The position numbers were made by a program, and so were the translations under genes. DNA of 64,000 nt from JAEUJM01 sp044221555 (GTDB taxonomy: Bacteria; Actinomycetota; Acidimicrobiia; Acidimicrobiales; DATDAH01). Location of the stretch: assembly GCA_044221555.1 (NCBI GenBank), contig JBGAOY010000021.1, positions 10,475-74,474 of the forward strand, given 5' to 3'. Position 1 is the first letter of the stretch, and every line of letters starts with the position of its first letter. The notes beneath the pieces were generated by a model, which saw only the letters and a program-made list of their open reading frames with translations, did no database searches and had not been told where the DNA came from. Positions 7,538 through 16,346 of this stretch are shown piece by piece.

Positions 7538-8892
7538 ATGACCATCGACCGGGACCGATTGCGGCACCTGCACACCCGCGAGGAGGCGGCGTTCCGCGAC
7601 GGCCACCCGCGCTCGGCAGCCCTCGCGGCGCAGGCGGGCGAGCACCTGCTCGGCGGCGTCCCCATGAACTGGATGGCTCGGTGGCCGGGCGCCTTCCCCG
7701 TGTTCGTGGCCGAGGCGATCGGCTCCCGTTTCACCGACGTCGACGGTCACACCTACGTTGACTTCTGCCTCGGCGACACCGGCGCCATGACGGGCCATGC
7801 CCGAGCCTTCGTCACCGAGGCCGTCGCCGCCCAGGCTGCTCGTGGCCTCACGACCATGCTGCCGACCGAGGACGCCATCTGGGTCGGTGGGGAGCTGGCC
7901 CGACGCTTCGGCCTGCCGGTGTGGCAACTGGCCATGACCGCCACCGACGCCAACCGCTTCGTGCTTCGCCTGGCCCGCCACCTCACGGGCCGCCCCAAGG
8001 TGGCGGTGTTCGACTGGTGCTACCACGGCACGGTGGACGAGGCCTTCGCCGTCCTCGACGATGCCGGTCGGGTGGTGGCGCGGTCGGGAAACACCGGGCC
8101 CGCCGTCGATCCCGCGCTCACCACCAGCGTCGTGCCGTTCAACGACGCCGGTGCCCTCGAGCGAGCGTTGGCCGGCGGTGACGTGGCCTGCGTGCTGGCC
8201 GAGCCTGCACTCACCAACATCGGCATCGTCCTGCCCGATGCCGGGTTCCACGACGCTCTACGGCGACTCACTCGCGATGCCGGCACCCTGCTCGTGATCG
8301 ACGAGACCCACACGATCTGCACGGGCCCCGGCGGCTACACGGCCGAGCACGGCCTCGAGCCCGACCTGCTCACCATCGGCAAGCCCATCGGCGGGGGAGT
8401 GCCGGTTGCCGCCTACGGCATGACGCAGGCGGTGGCTGACCGGTTGTCGGGCTTCGTGGCCGATCCCGACACGGATGTCAGCGGCATCGGTGGCACCCTC
8501 ACGGCGAGTGCCCTCGCCACGGCGGCCGCACGGGCCACCCTCGCCCACACGTTGCGCGACGAGGACTACGCCCACACCGTCCCGCTGGCGGGGCGATGGG
8601 CCGCCGGCGTCGCTTCCGTGATCGCGCGCCACGGGCTGCGGTGGCACGTGCAGCAACTGGGGTGTCGGGCCGAGTACTGGTTCTGTCCGCCCCCGCGGAA
8701 CGGGCCGACGCGGCGGCGGCGGTCGATCACGAGCTCGACGCCTTCCTGCACCTGTACGCGCTCAACCGGGGGATCCTGCTCACCCCGTTCCACAACATGG
8801 CACTCATGGCACCGACCACCACCGACACCGACGTCGATCGTCACACCGAGGTGTTCGCCGCCGCGGTCGCCGAGCTGGTGGCGCCCGCCTGA
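7538..8892 (+). CDS. Class III aminotransferase (GSA-aminomutase-like), interrupted by a frameshift
   Basis: PLP-dependent fold-type I aminotransferase of the glutamate-1-semialdehyde aminomutase/class III group, about 451 residues if read through one frameshift. Visible are the PLP-contacting VIDETHT and the Schiff-base lysine in TIGKPIGGGVPVAAYG. Coding similarity runs in the 7538 frame to about CRAEYWFCPPP and then switches to the frame giving AERADAAAAVDHELDAF through LTPFHNMALM, ending at TGA 8890-8892. Adding one C to the C5 run at 8690-8694 restores a continuous protein. Without it, the frame runs on to 10531 into the adenylate cyclase. Either a sequencing error or a recent mutation; true substrate unknown. 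Confidence 0.78.
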
Positions 8893-8977
8893 CTTCCCAG
8901 CGTGTCCTCGGGGGCCAGGGTGGTCGGCGCCGGTCGCCGCGGCGCGTGACTCGGCGACCGGCGTAGCGTCTCCGACC

Positions 8978-10531
8978 GTGCGAGTGGTGCGGCGGCGCAG
9001 CCAGCAGGTGGAGGGGCGAGGACGCCGGCTCACCACCCGGGCCACGTTGCGGTTCGCCTTCGCCACCATCACCGGCGCCGTGCTCGAGTACGTCTACCTC
9101 GTCCGGGTCAACCCGCCGTCGGCGTCGCTCGACGATGACCTGGGCCTGGTGATCGGCATGATCGTGGTCATCCTGGTGACCAGCGCGGTGGACGGCACCG
9201 TGCACATGCGGAGCCAGCTGCGCCCGGTGGAGGCGTGGCTGGCCGAGGAGCGTCCCGCCACCCCCGCCGAACGGGAGATGGTGCTGCGCCTGCCGTGGAA
9301 CCTGGTGGCCCGTTCGTATTCGCACTGGGCCGGCGCGGCGGTGGTCTTCGCCGTGCTCATGGCGCTCCTCGGCTCCTCGGGCCAGGCCATCGTCCGGGTG
9401 GTGATGGCCCTGCTCGTCGGCGGCCTCATCACCTGTGCCATCGGCTACCTGCTGATGGAGCAGACGCTCCGCCCCCTCACCGCCCGGGCGCTCAGTGGCG
9501 TGCCCCCGGGACGGGCCCGGCGCCTGTCGATCACCATGCGCCTGCTCCTGGGTTGGATCCTCGGTTCGGCCCTCCCCGTGTGCGGCATCCTGCTCGTGCT
9601 GATCGGTCCCCGCGACGTCAGCGGCAACCTGCGGGTGTCGGTGGCGTTCCTGTGCCTGGTGGTCCTCGGGGGTGGGGGCCTGCTGGTGTGGGTGACCGCC
9701 GGCTCGGTGGCCGAGCCGCTCGAGGACCTGCGGGGCGCGTTGGGCGAGGTGGCCGACGGCGACCTCGACGCGGCGGTGCCCGTGAACGACGGGGGCGAGA
9801 TCGGCAACCTGCAGGCGGGCTTCAACGAGATGGTGACCGGGCTGCGCGAGCGCCGGCACCTGGAGGACCTGTTCGGCCGCCACGTGGGCGCCGAGGTGGC
9901 CAGCCTGGCCCTGCAGGAGCAGGCGGGGCTGTCGGCCCAGATCAAGACGGCCAGCGCCCTGTTCGTCGACGTCATCGCCAGCACGCGGCTGGCCGTCGAG
10001 TTGGCCCCGGTGGAGATGGTGGCCATGTTGAACGCCCTCTTCGACGCCACCGTGCGGGTGATCACCGCCAACGGCGGGTGGGTGAACAAATTCGAGGGCG
10101 ACGGCGCCCTGTGCATCTTCGGTGCGCCGGTCGAGGTGGACGATCACGCCGACCGGGCCCTGCGGTCGGCCCGTGAGCTGCGGGCCGAGGTGGTGACGCT
10201 GCGTGAGCGGTGGCCCGAGCTCGACGCCGGGATCGGTGTGTCCTCCGGCCGGGTGGTGGCCGGCAACGTCGGCGCCGAGCAGCGCTACGAGTACACGGTG
10301 ATCGGCGACCCCGTGAACGAGGCCGCCCGGCTCACCGACGAGGCCAAGCGGGTACCCGCGCGGGTGATGGCCGGTGCCGGCGCGGTCGGCGCCGCGGGCC
10401 CCGCCGAGCGGGCGCGCTGGGTGGCGTGGGGCGAGCTGTTGCTGCGCGGGCACGACCGGCCGTCGCTCGGCTACGTCCCTGCGGCGGCGGCCGTCGGGAC
10501 GCCCCCGGCGGTCGAGCGCTGCGCCACCTGA
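8978..10531 (+). CDS. Membrane adenylate/guanylate cyclase, class III, with HAMP domain
   Basis: A 517-residue protein with six predicted membrane helices in the first 250 residues, a HAMP domain after AGSVAEPLEDLRGALGEVADG, and a C-terminal class III cyclase domain, the layout of mycobacterial Rv1318c-type enzymes. Catalytic positions look intact: metal-binding Asp331 (LFVDV) and Asp375 (KFEGDGA), purine-selecting Lys371, and the transition-state pair Asn447/Arg451 (GDPVNEAARL). It should make cAMP at the membrane. The GTG at 8978 is chosen as the start of the basic N-terminus, with TAGCGT 8 nt upstream; the longer open frame upstream is the frameshifted aminotransferase. A possible cAMP target is the membrane cyclic-nucleotide-binding protein at 42958. 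Confidence 0.85.
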   Translation: MRVVRRRSQQVEGRGRRLTTRATLRFAFATITGAVLEYVYLVRVNPPSASLDDDLGLVIGMIVVILVTSAVDGTVHMRSQLRPVEAWLAEERPATPAEREMVLRLPWNLVARSYSHWAGAAVVFAVLMALLGSSGQAIVRVVMALLVGGLITCAIGYLLMEQTLRPLTARALSGVPPGRARRLSITMRLLLGWILGSALPVCGILLVLIGPRDVSGNLRVSVAFLCLVVLGGGGLLVWVTAGSVAEPLEDLRGALGEVADGDLDAAVPVNDGGEIGNLQAGFNEMVTGLRERRHLEDLFGRHVGAEVASLALQEQAGLSAQIKTASALFVDVIASTRLAVELAPVEMVAMLNALFDATVRVITANGGWVNKFEGDGALCIFGAPVEVDDHADRALRSARELRAEVVTLRERWPELDAGIGVSSGRVVAGNVGAEQRYEYTVIGDPVNEAARLTDEAKRVPARVMAGAGAVGAAGPAERARWVAWGELLLRGHDRPSLGYVPAAAAVGTPPAVERCAT

Positions 10532-10762
10532 CCCGGTGCCCCGTGCCGGTCCACCAGGGCGGCGGCTCCATCGTCGACGTGATGGAGGCGCCCGCACGCG
10601 CCGGAACCGGGAGATCGGGGCCAGGTCATGGGGCGATCGACGCACCGGCGAGCGCCGAACCGGGCGTTCGGATCGGGGTCGTGCCGCGGGCGGCATTGGT
10701 CGTCGGCGAGCCGCCACAGGTACCGTCGGAGGCCTGTCTGAGCACCTCTCGAGGAGACCTTG

Positions 10763-11971
10763 ATGCCCGAAGCAGTGATCGTCGCCGCCACGCGCAGCCC
10801 CATCGGCCGTGCCAACAAGGGGTCGCTCGTCGACATGCGCCCCGACGACCTCGCCGCCCAGGTGGTGGAGGCGGCCCTCGCCCAGGTGCCCCAGCTCGAT
10901 CGCACCCAGGTCGAGGACCTCATCATGGGTTGTGGCCAGCCGGCCGGTGAGTCCGGGTACAACATCGGCCGGGTCGTGGCCATCCTCGCCGGCATGCCCG
11001 ACGTGCCGGGTACCACGGTGAACCGCTACTGCTCGTCGTCGCTGCAGACCACCCGCATGGCCATGCACGCCATCAAGGCCGGTGAGGGCGACATCTTCAT
11101 CTCGGCCGGCGTCGAGACCGTCAGCCGGTTCATGATCGGCATGTCCGACGGGGCGCCCGGCAGCACCAACGGCAAGTTCAACGACGCGATGGCCCGCACG
11201 GCCGAGCGCTCGGCCGGAGGCTCCGACCCGTGGGCCCCGCCCGCCGGCCTGCCCGACGTGTACATCGCCATGGGCGAGACCGCCGAGAACGTGGTGCAGT
11301 ACAAGAGCGTGTCGCGCGAGCGCATGGACGAGTTCGCGGCCAACTCGCAGCAGCGGGCCGTCGCCGCTCAGGAGCGGGGCTTCTTCGAGCGGGAGATCAC
11401 CCCGATCACCCTGCCCGACGGCACCGTGGTGGCCAAGGACGACGGCCCCCGCCCCGGCACCACCAAGGAGAAGCTGGCCGAGCTGAAGCCGGTGTTCCGC
11501 CCCGACGGGCAGGTCACCGCCGGCAACGCCTGCCCCCTCAACGACGGCGCGGCCGCACTGGTGATCATGAGCGACACCAAGGCCGCCGAGCTGGGCATCA
11601 CGCCGCTGGCCCGGGTGATCAGCACCGGCGTGTCGGGCCTCAACCCCGAGATCATGGGCCTCGGCCCCATCGAGGCGTCGAAGCAGGCGCTGGCCCGCGC
11701 CGGCATGACGATCGACGACATCGACCTCGTGGAGATCAACGAGGCCTTCGCCGCGCAGGTGATCCCCTCCGCCGACGAGTTGGGCATCGACTTCGACAAG
11801 CTCAACGTCAACGGCGGCGCCATCGCCCTGGGTCACCCCTTCGGCATGACCGGCGCGCGCATCACCGCCACCCTCATCAACGGCCTCGAGGACGCCGGCA
11901 AGAGCATCGGCCTCGAGACCATGTGCGTCGGTGGCGGCCAGGGCATGGCCATGATCATCGAGAAGCTGTAA
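10763..11971 (+). CDS. Acetyl-CoA acyltransferase (thiolase)
   Basis: A 402-residue thiolase, cleaving 3-ketoacyl-CoA in beta-oxidation or condensing acyl-CoAs. Active-site residues are present: nucleophile Cys90 in NRYCSSSLQT, the histidine of GGAIALGHPFGMTGAR, and the second cysteine in CVGGGQGMAM. Length is typical. The ATG at 10763 follows GAGGAG (10751-10756) by 6 nt; a TTG immediately before it is not needed. It stands alone and is closed by a strong hairpin. Likely works with the crotonases in this window, although they are not in one operon. Confidence 0.92.
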   Translation: MPEAVIVAATRSPIGRANKGSLVDMRPDDLAAQVVEAALAQVPQLDRTQVEDLIMGCGQPAGESGYNIGRVVAILAGMPDVPGTTVNRYCSSSLQTTRMAMHAIKAGEGDIFISAGVETVSRFMIGMSDGAPGSTNGKFNDAMARTAERSAGGSDPWAPPAGLPDVYIAMGETAENVVQYKSVSRERMDEFAANSQQRAVAAQERGFFEREITPITLPDGTVVAKDDGPRPGTTKEKLAELKPVFRPDGQVTAGNACPLNDGAAALVIMSDTKAAELGITPLARVISTGVSGLNPEIMGLGPIEASKQALARAGMTIDDIDLVEINEAFAAQVIPSADELGIDFDKLNVNGGAIALGHPFGMTGARITATLINGLEDAGKSIGLETMCVGGGQGMAMIIEKL

Positions 11972-12002
11972 CCCCAGCGCACCTCGAGCCTCGACGGCAC
12001 CC

Positions 12003-12030
12003 GGCCGCCGGAACCACGGTTCCGGCGGCC
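12003..12030 (+). terminator. Hairpin terminator after the thiolase
   Basis: Perfect 12-bp stem GGCCGCCGGAAC/GTTCCGGCGGCC (12003-12014 with 12019-12030), CACG loop, 31 bp after the stop; no U-tract. Confidence 0.8.
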
Positions 12031-12119
12031 GAGTCGCGTTCGCGAGGCCGCCGCACCGGCGCGTCGCTCAGCGGGGGTGGCCGCGGGTAGGGGTGGTGCT
12101 CAGTGGGTGGCGCTGGTGC

Positions 12120-12830
12120 TCAGTGGGCGGCGGCCTCGAAGTAGGGGTTGGTGCCGCTGGCGTGGTCGGTCACGTCGACCACGGCGGTGATCTCGGGGAC
12201 GGCGGCGCGCAGGGCGCTCTCGATGCCGTTGCGCAGCGTGGCGGTGGACTGGGCGCACCCCTGGCAACCGCCGCTGAGGCGCAGGTAGGCGGTGCCGTTC
12301 TCGAAGCCGGCGAGATCGGCGCGGCCGCCGTGCGACGCGATGCTCGGGTTGATCTGGGCCTCGAGCACCTGGCCGATGCGCTCGGCCGGGGTGCCGCTCA
12401 GCTCGAGCGGCGGGCCCGCCGGCGCCGGCGCGGGTCGCGCTGGTGCCGGCGGCTGGTTGGGGTTCTCCATGACCAGACCGGGGTTCAGGAGGTCGCGGGA
12501 CAGATCCAGGGTGGCCCCCCGTAGCTGCTCGACGCTGTCGGACGGCACGATCACCACGAGGTCACCGTGCTCGATCCGCACGTCGCCGGGGCCAGCCTGC
12601 GCCGGGTCCTGGAAGTAGATGTCGTAGGCGTAGTCGGCCCCCGACACGCCCATGACCTCCACCCACAGGGCGAGCTCGGTGGGGCCGTCCTCCTGGGCCC
12701 GGATGTCGAGTACCCGGCGGAGGGCCTTGTCGCTCACCGAGAGCACCGCGGCCCCGCCTGCGCCGGGGCGGTCGGCAGGTGCGTCAGCGGCGGTGTCGGC
12801 GAGATCGGTGGCGGAGGTGGCGGCGTCCAT
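12120..12830 (-). CDS. nfuA: NfuA-like iron-sulfur cluster carrier
   Basis: A 236-residue two-domain protein. Residues 30-125 resemble a degenerate A-type (HesB) fold (ALRRVLDIRAQEDGP, GVSGADYAYDIYF), as in NfuA. An Ala/Pro linker follows, and the last 90 residues are a NifU C-terminal domain with the cluster-binding CxxC in SGGCQGCAQSTATL. The ending DHASGTNPYFE is common in actinobacterial members. It should carry or deliver 4Fe-4S clusters to apoproteins. The ATG at 12830 has TATCCT 7 nt upstream on the minus strand. Confidence 0.85.
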   Translation of the reverse strand: MDAATSATDLADTAADAPADRPGAGGAAVLSVSDKALRRVLDIRAQEDGPTELALWVEVMGVSGADYAYDIYFQDPAQAGPGDVRIEHGDLVVIVPSDSVEQLRGATLDLSRDLLNPGLVMENPNQPPAPARPAPAPAGPPLELSGTPAERIGQVLEAQINPSIASHGGRADLAGFENGTAYLRLSGGCQGCAQSTATLRNGIESALRAAVPEITAVVDVTDHASGTNPYFEAAAH

Positions 12831-12837
12831 GGCAGCC

Positions 12838-12843
12838 AGGATA
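12838..12843 (-). promoter_or_regulatory. Leaderless-type -10 box, TATCCT
   Basis: Minus-strand TATCCT, 7-nt spacer to the ATG at 12830; no Shine-Dalgarno. Confidence 0.5.
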
Positions 12844-12925
12844 CGAGGACCGGCCCGGATGCGAGCGGGTGAGTCCGGAGGGCGATGCGAGGACCCCAGC
12901 CGGGGTGACCCGTGGCCTGATCGTT

Positions 12926-13040
12926 CGTTCTGGTGGCTGGGATGTGTTGTGGTGGGGTGGTGTTCGAGCCACCGGAACGGTGGGTTGTTCGTCTGGTGGC
13001 TGGGATGTGTTGTGAGCGTGGCGTTTGAGCCACCGGAATG
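12926..13040. repeat. Palindrome family B, two copies
   Basis: Copy 1 (12926-12979, 54 bp) and copy 2 (about 12990-13040, 51 bp). Each is bounded by CGTTCTGGTGGCT-like and AGCCACCGGAACG-like ends that pair over 12-13 bp with one mismatch. The core TGGGATGTGTTGTG is shared. A third copy lies 48 kb away at 61734-61785, so this is a dispersed family. The pair sits between the nfuA-like gene and the second crotonase. Confidence 0.85.
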
Positions 13041-13077
13041 GTGGGCCCGGGGGCCGGGCGGGTCGACCCGACTCGGG

Positions 13078-13839
13078 TCAGAAGGCGCCGTGGCGGCCCT
13101 CGCCGCCGGCGAAGCGGGTCGCGCCGGCGGCCGTCTCGCCCGAGCGGATGACCTCGAGGCCCAGGTCGGTCTCGAGCGCCAGGGCCTCGTCGGCCGACAG
13201 GCCCCACTGGCGGTAGCTGCTCTCGCGGTCCGAGCGCAGGCACCCCTGGGGGAAGGCGGCCAGCTGGTGGCCCAGCTCGATGGCGGCGGCGAGGGCCTGG
13301 CCGGGCTCGACCAGGCGGTTGGCCAGGCCCATGCGCAGCGCCTCGTCGCCCGACACGCCCCGGCCGGTGAGGATCAGGTCGAGGGCGTGGCTGTGACCGA
13401 TGAGGCGGGGCAGGCGCACCGTGCCGCCGTCGATCAGCGGCACGCCCCAGCGGCGGCAGTACACGCCGAACACGGCGTCGGCCGCGGCCACACGCAGGTC
13501 GCACCAGCACGCGAGCTCGAGGCCGCCGGCGACCGCGTGGCCCTCGATGGCGGCGATCACCGGCTTGGACAGCAGCATCCGGGTCGGCCCCATCGGCCCG
13601 TCGCCGTCGACGGTGACCCGGTTGCCGCGGCCGGCCGAGATCGCCTTCAGGTCGGCGCCGGCGCAGAACGTGCCCGCCGCCCCGGTGAGGATCGCCACGG
13701 CAAGGGCGTCGTCACCCTCGAAGCGCCGGAACGCGGCGGCCAGGTCGGCGGCGGTGGGCGCGTCGACCGCGTTGCGCACGTCGGGACGGTCGATGGTGAC
13801 GATGGCCACCGGCCCGTCGGTGTCGAAGCGAACGCTCAC
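13078..13839 (-). CDS. Crotonase-family protein lacking the standard catalytic glutamates
   Basis: A 253-residue crotonase fold with oxyanion-hole segments TFCAGADL and GHAVAGGLELA, so acyl-CoA thioester binding is expected. Where enoyl-CoA hydratases have the first catalytic Glu, this protein has VFGVYCRRWG (Cys at the aligned place). The second Glu position, in HALDLILTG, is Asp. It is therefore unlikely to be an ordinary hydratase; an isomerase, hydrolase or other crotonase reaction is possible. The GTG start at 13839 has no visible Shine-Dalgarno. Confidence 0.8.
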   Translation of the reverse strand: MSVRFDTDGPVAIVTIDRPDVRNAVDAPTAADLAAAFRRFEGDDALAVAILTGAAGTFCAGADLKAISAGRGNRVTVDGDGPMGPTRMLLSKPVIAAIEGHAVAGGLELACWCDLRVAAADAVFGVYCRRWGVPLIDGGTVRLPRLIGHSHALDLILTGRGVSGDEALRMGLANRLVEPGQALAAAIELGHQLAAFPQGCLRSDRESSYRQWGLSADEALALETDLGLEVIRSGETAAGATRFAGGEGRHGAF

Positions 13840-13999
13840 GGCCGGTGCACCGGGGCCTGTGGCCTGTCGGCGCGGCCACGGGGGGCGTCGGGGGTGTCGG
13901 GTGCGTCGGTGCCGTCGGCACGGCGGGCGCGGCCATCACGCTCGAGGCGGCGGGGATCGAAGCGGGGGACGTGTGGCCGCATGCGGCCGGGGTGCAGCG

Positions 14000-14806
14000 T
14001 CACCTGCCGGCCGCCCGGTCGATGCTCGCGGCGGGTCCCAGCGTGGGGCCGCCGGCGAATGCCTGGGCGATGCCCATCCACTCGACCGCCGACGGCCCGG
14101 ACAGTTCGAGGGTGGTGTCGGCGACGTTGCGGCGTTGGGTGACCACGAGGCAGAAGTCGAGCGCCGGCCCGGTGATCCGGTCGGCCGCCGAGGGGTCGCC
14201 CCATGCCCACACATCGCCGCCGGGCCCGATGAGCTCGACCCGGACCTCGCCCTCGGGGGCCTCGCGGTCGCGGATCACGTAGCTGAAGCCGCGCGTGCGC
14301 ACGCCCAGGAAGGCGATGTGGCGGAGGCGGTCGGTGGGCGCCCGCTCGACGCCGAGGGCGTCGGCCACGTCCTGGCCATGGGCCCAGGTCTCCATCAGGC
14401 GGGCGGTGACGAACGACCGCCCACCCATCGGCGGCCCGTACCAGGGCAGACGGGCCCGGGGGTCGAGCGGCCTAGCCACGGCGACCAGCGCGGCGCGGGC
14501 CTCGCGCCACCAGCCCAGCAGGTCGGCGGGGGAGAGCGCCCGGCCCCGCCCGACGGCGCGTTCCATGAACGCGGCGGGGTCGGCGAACAGCGCCTCGACA
14601 TCGCGGGTGAACCCGGCCGGGTCGACGATGGCCTGGGTGCCGGTCTCGTCGAAGAAGGCCAGGTGGCCGATCTGGTCTCTCACCGCCCACCCTTCGGACG
14701 GCGTCGGCGTGGCCCAGCCGGCAGCATCGAGGTCGGCCACGAGGGCGTCGAGGGCCTGGTGCTCGGCGGCGAGGTCGTCGCAGATGTCGTGGAGGTCGTC
14801 AGCCAT
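14000..14806 (-). CDS. TIGR03084-type metal-binding (DinB/maleylpyruvate-isomerase-like) protein
   Basis: A 268-residue protein. Its N-terminal half is a four-helix DinB-type domain (LAAEHQALDALVADLD, VRDQIGHLAFFDE, METWAHGQDVADALG) with histidines placed to bind a divalent metal, as in mycothiol-dependent isomerases. The C-terminal part matches the TIGR03084 group. Members are thought to be thiol-dependent enzymes, but substrates are unknown. The ATG at 14806 is used; the long upstream extension of the frame is not coding. Only 9 bp separates this start from that of a divergent small gene. Confidence 0.75.
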   Translation of the reverse strand: MADDLHDICDDLAAEHQALDALVADLDAAGWATPTPSEGWAVRDQIGHLAFFDETGTQAIVDPAGFTRDVEALFADPAAFMERAVGRGRALSPADLLGWWREARAALVAVARPLDPRARLPWYGPPMGGRSFVTARLMETWAHGQDVADALGVERAPTDRLRHIAFLGVRTRGFSYVIRDREAPEGEVRVELIGPGGDVWAWGDPSAADRITGPALDFCLVVTQRRNVADTTLELSGPSAVEWMGIAQAFAGGPTLGPAASIDRAAGR

Positions 14807-14815
14807 CGCAGCAGC

Positions 14816-15070
14816 ATGGCAGGCTGGGCCATCGCTGACGACGGGTTGCTGGCCGACGGTTCCTACGACGTGATCGTGGTCGACGCCGACGAGGTGGTGG
14901 GTCACCCCGGCGCGGTGTCGCTCGATCTGACGATCCTGGCCGGCGACGCCAAGGGCGAGATCGTGTCGGTGCGGGCGACCGGGCTCACCACCGACCCGGT
15001 CCTGCTGCTCGGCCTGCCCGGCACGCTGACGGTCGCCGACGGTGTGCCCTCGGTGACCCTCGAGCCCTGA
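14816..15070 (+). CDS. Small conserved-looking hypothetical protein
   Basis: An 84-residue acidic soluble protein, not assigned to a known family. The pattern DGSYDVIVVDADEV, then LDLTILAGDAKGEIVSVRATG and TLTVADGVPSVTLEP, suggests a small all-beta fold. Codon use matches neighbouring real genes, and the ORF begins 9 bp from the divergent TIGR03084 start and ends cleanly. The frame stays open far upstream, so the ORF length alone is not evidence. No Shine-Dalgarno is visible. Confidence 0.55.
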   Translation: MAGWAIADDGLLADGSYDVIVVDADEVVGHPGAVSLDLTILAGDAKGEIVSVRATGLTTDPVLLLGLPGTLTVADGVPSVTLEP

Positions 15071-15274
15071 CGGCCGCGAGCGCCCGAGGAGCGTGCCGGC
15101 GCCGGCGGTGCTGGGTGCCGTCCGACCCGGGCTGTTGCCAGGCGTGTGCGGTGGGCGCCGGCGGCGCCGCGGCGCCCTCGCCCTGGGTCCGTGGGGTCGA
15201 CGCCCCTCGTGCCGTGGCCTGTCGATGCGGTCCGCCACCACCGCACTCCCAGCGTGACGGCTGATGCGAGGGAA

Positions 15275-15901
15275 TCAGGTGGGGGTGACCGCGGCGCCGC
15301 GGACGGTGGCTCGCAGGATGGGTGGGGCCTTGGGCATGGCCTCGTGGCGCTCGACCTCGGTGGCGAAGCCGGCGGCCAGGATGGCCCGGTCGGTCGAGCG
15401 GGTGAGGTGGCAGTTGCCGGCGACCCGCTTCCAGAGGGGTTCGAGTCGGTGCTGCCACCGCAGGGTGCGGGGCCGATCGCTGGCCGCCACGTGCTCGAGG
15501 TAGACGAACCGGCCGCCCGGGCGCAGCACCCGCCGGACCTCGGCCAGGGTGGCGTCGGGGTCGGGCACCGAGCACAGCACCAGCGTGCTGATCACCGCGT
15601 CGAACGAGTGGTCGTCGAAGCCGAGGGCGTCGGCGGCGTGGGGTTGCACCTCGACGGACGCGGGCCCCGACGCGGTCGATCGCTTGGCCTCGAGCTTGGC
15701 CCGCATGTGCGGGTCGGGCTCGGTCAGCACCAGGCGCGACACGGTGGCGGGGTACCACCGCAGGTTGTGACCGGTGCCGGCGCCGATCTCCAGCACGTCA
15801 CCGGCCAGGCCGGCCAGCAGGTCTCGCCGCCAGTCGGCCAGGCCCGCCGCCTCGGTGGCGGCGGTGAACCGGTCGTAGGTGGCGGCCATCAGCCTGGGCA
15901 T
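15275..15901 (-). CDS. Class I SAM-dependent methyltransferase
   Basis: A 208-residue Rossmann-fold methyltransferase. Motif I DVLEIGAGTGHNL binds SAM; LVLTEPD (motif II acidic residue), FDAVISTLVLCSVPD (motif IV) and VLRPGGRFVYLEHV (motif VI) follow. Similarity is to the UbiE/phospholipid-methyltransferase-like group, substrate unknown. The ATG at 15901 has TACCGT 8 nt upstream on the minus strand; an alternative ATG at 15889 would shorten it by four residues. Confidence 0.83.
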   Translation of the reverse strand: MPRLMAATYDRFTAATEAAGLADWRRDLLAGLAGDVLEIGAGTGHNLRWYPATVSRLVLTEPDPHMRAKLEAKRSTASGPASVEVQPHAADALGFDDHSFDAVISTLVLCSVPDPDATLAEVRRVLRPGGRFVYLEHVAASDRPRTLRWQHRLEPLWKRVAGNCHLTRSTDRAILAAGFATEVERHEAMPKAPPILRATVRGAAVTPT

Positions 15902-16346
15902 CGATCACGACGGTAGCGCCGGGCCGGGCACCGACCAGCGGGCGTCGGGCGTCGGGCGTCCGTCACCGAGTGCAGTGCATCGGTCATCAGTCATCGGACA
16001 GTGCCCATCGGTCGGCGCTCGTCGGATGGCGGTCGTCGGATGGCGGTCGTCGGATGGCGGTCGTCGGATGGCGGTCGTCGGATGGCGCTTGTCGGATGGC
16101 GCCCGTCGGTCAGCGGTCAGCGCCCAGCGGTCAGCGCCCAGGGGGCAGCGGGGACCGGGCAGCGGGCACCGGGGACCGGGGCAGCCGGCACGGGTGCCAG
16201 GCCCCGGCCCGGCGCATCGCTCACCGGAACCGAGCGTCGGCACCGCGCCCCGGGCCCCGGACGCCGGACGCCGGACGCCGGGACTGCGGTGTCGTACGTC
16301 GCCGAAATGATCGAGTGGCGGCCGCGGTCCTGGCCACACTGGGGAG
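15902..16346. other. Gene-free divergent region with minisatellite
   Basis: 445 bp between the methyltransferase and GNAT starts. It holds a 14-bp tandem array (listed separately), then short-period GGGACCGGGCAGCGGGC-type and GGACGCCGGACGCCGG repeats up to about 16285. I see no gene here; the only promoter-like element is CACACT 6 nt before the GNAT start. Confidence 0.6.
16021..16104 (+). repeat. 14-bp tandem repeat, six copies
   Basis: The unit GTCGGATGGCGGTC is repeated from 16021 with five near-exact copies and a sixth diverged one. The phase continues into GTCGGTCAGCG-type 11-13 bp variants to about 16140. Confidence 0.85.

Noticed and set aside
7538..10531. Single 997-aa aminotransferase-cyclase fusion
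   Set aside because: The stretch 8695-8977 in this frame is Arg/Ser/Thr-rich with no protein character, while the other frame continues the aminotransferase to a stop at 8892 and the cyclase has its own start.
8804..11836. Long open frames opposite real genes, e.g. minus strand 8804-11836 and 28614-31568
   Set aside because: They are shadows of high-GC coding DNA: they cross several genes, are His/Arg/Gly-rich and contain no recognisable domain.
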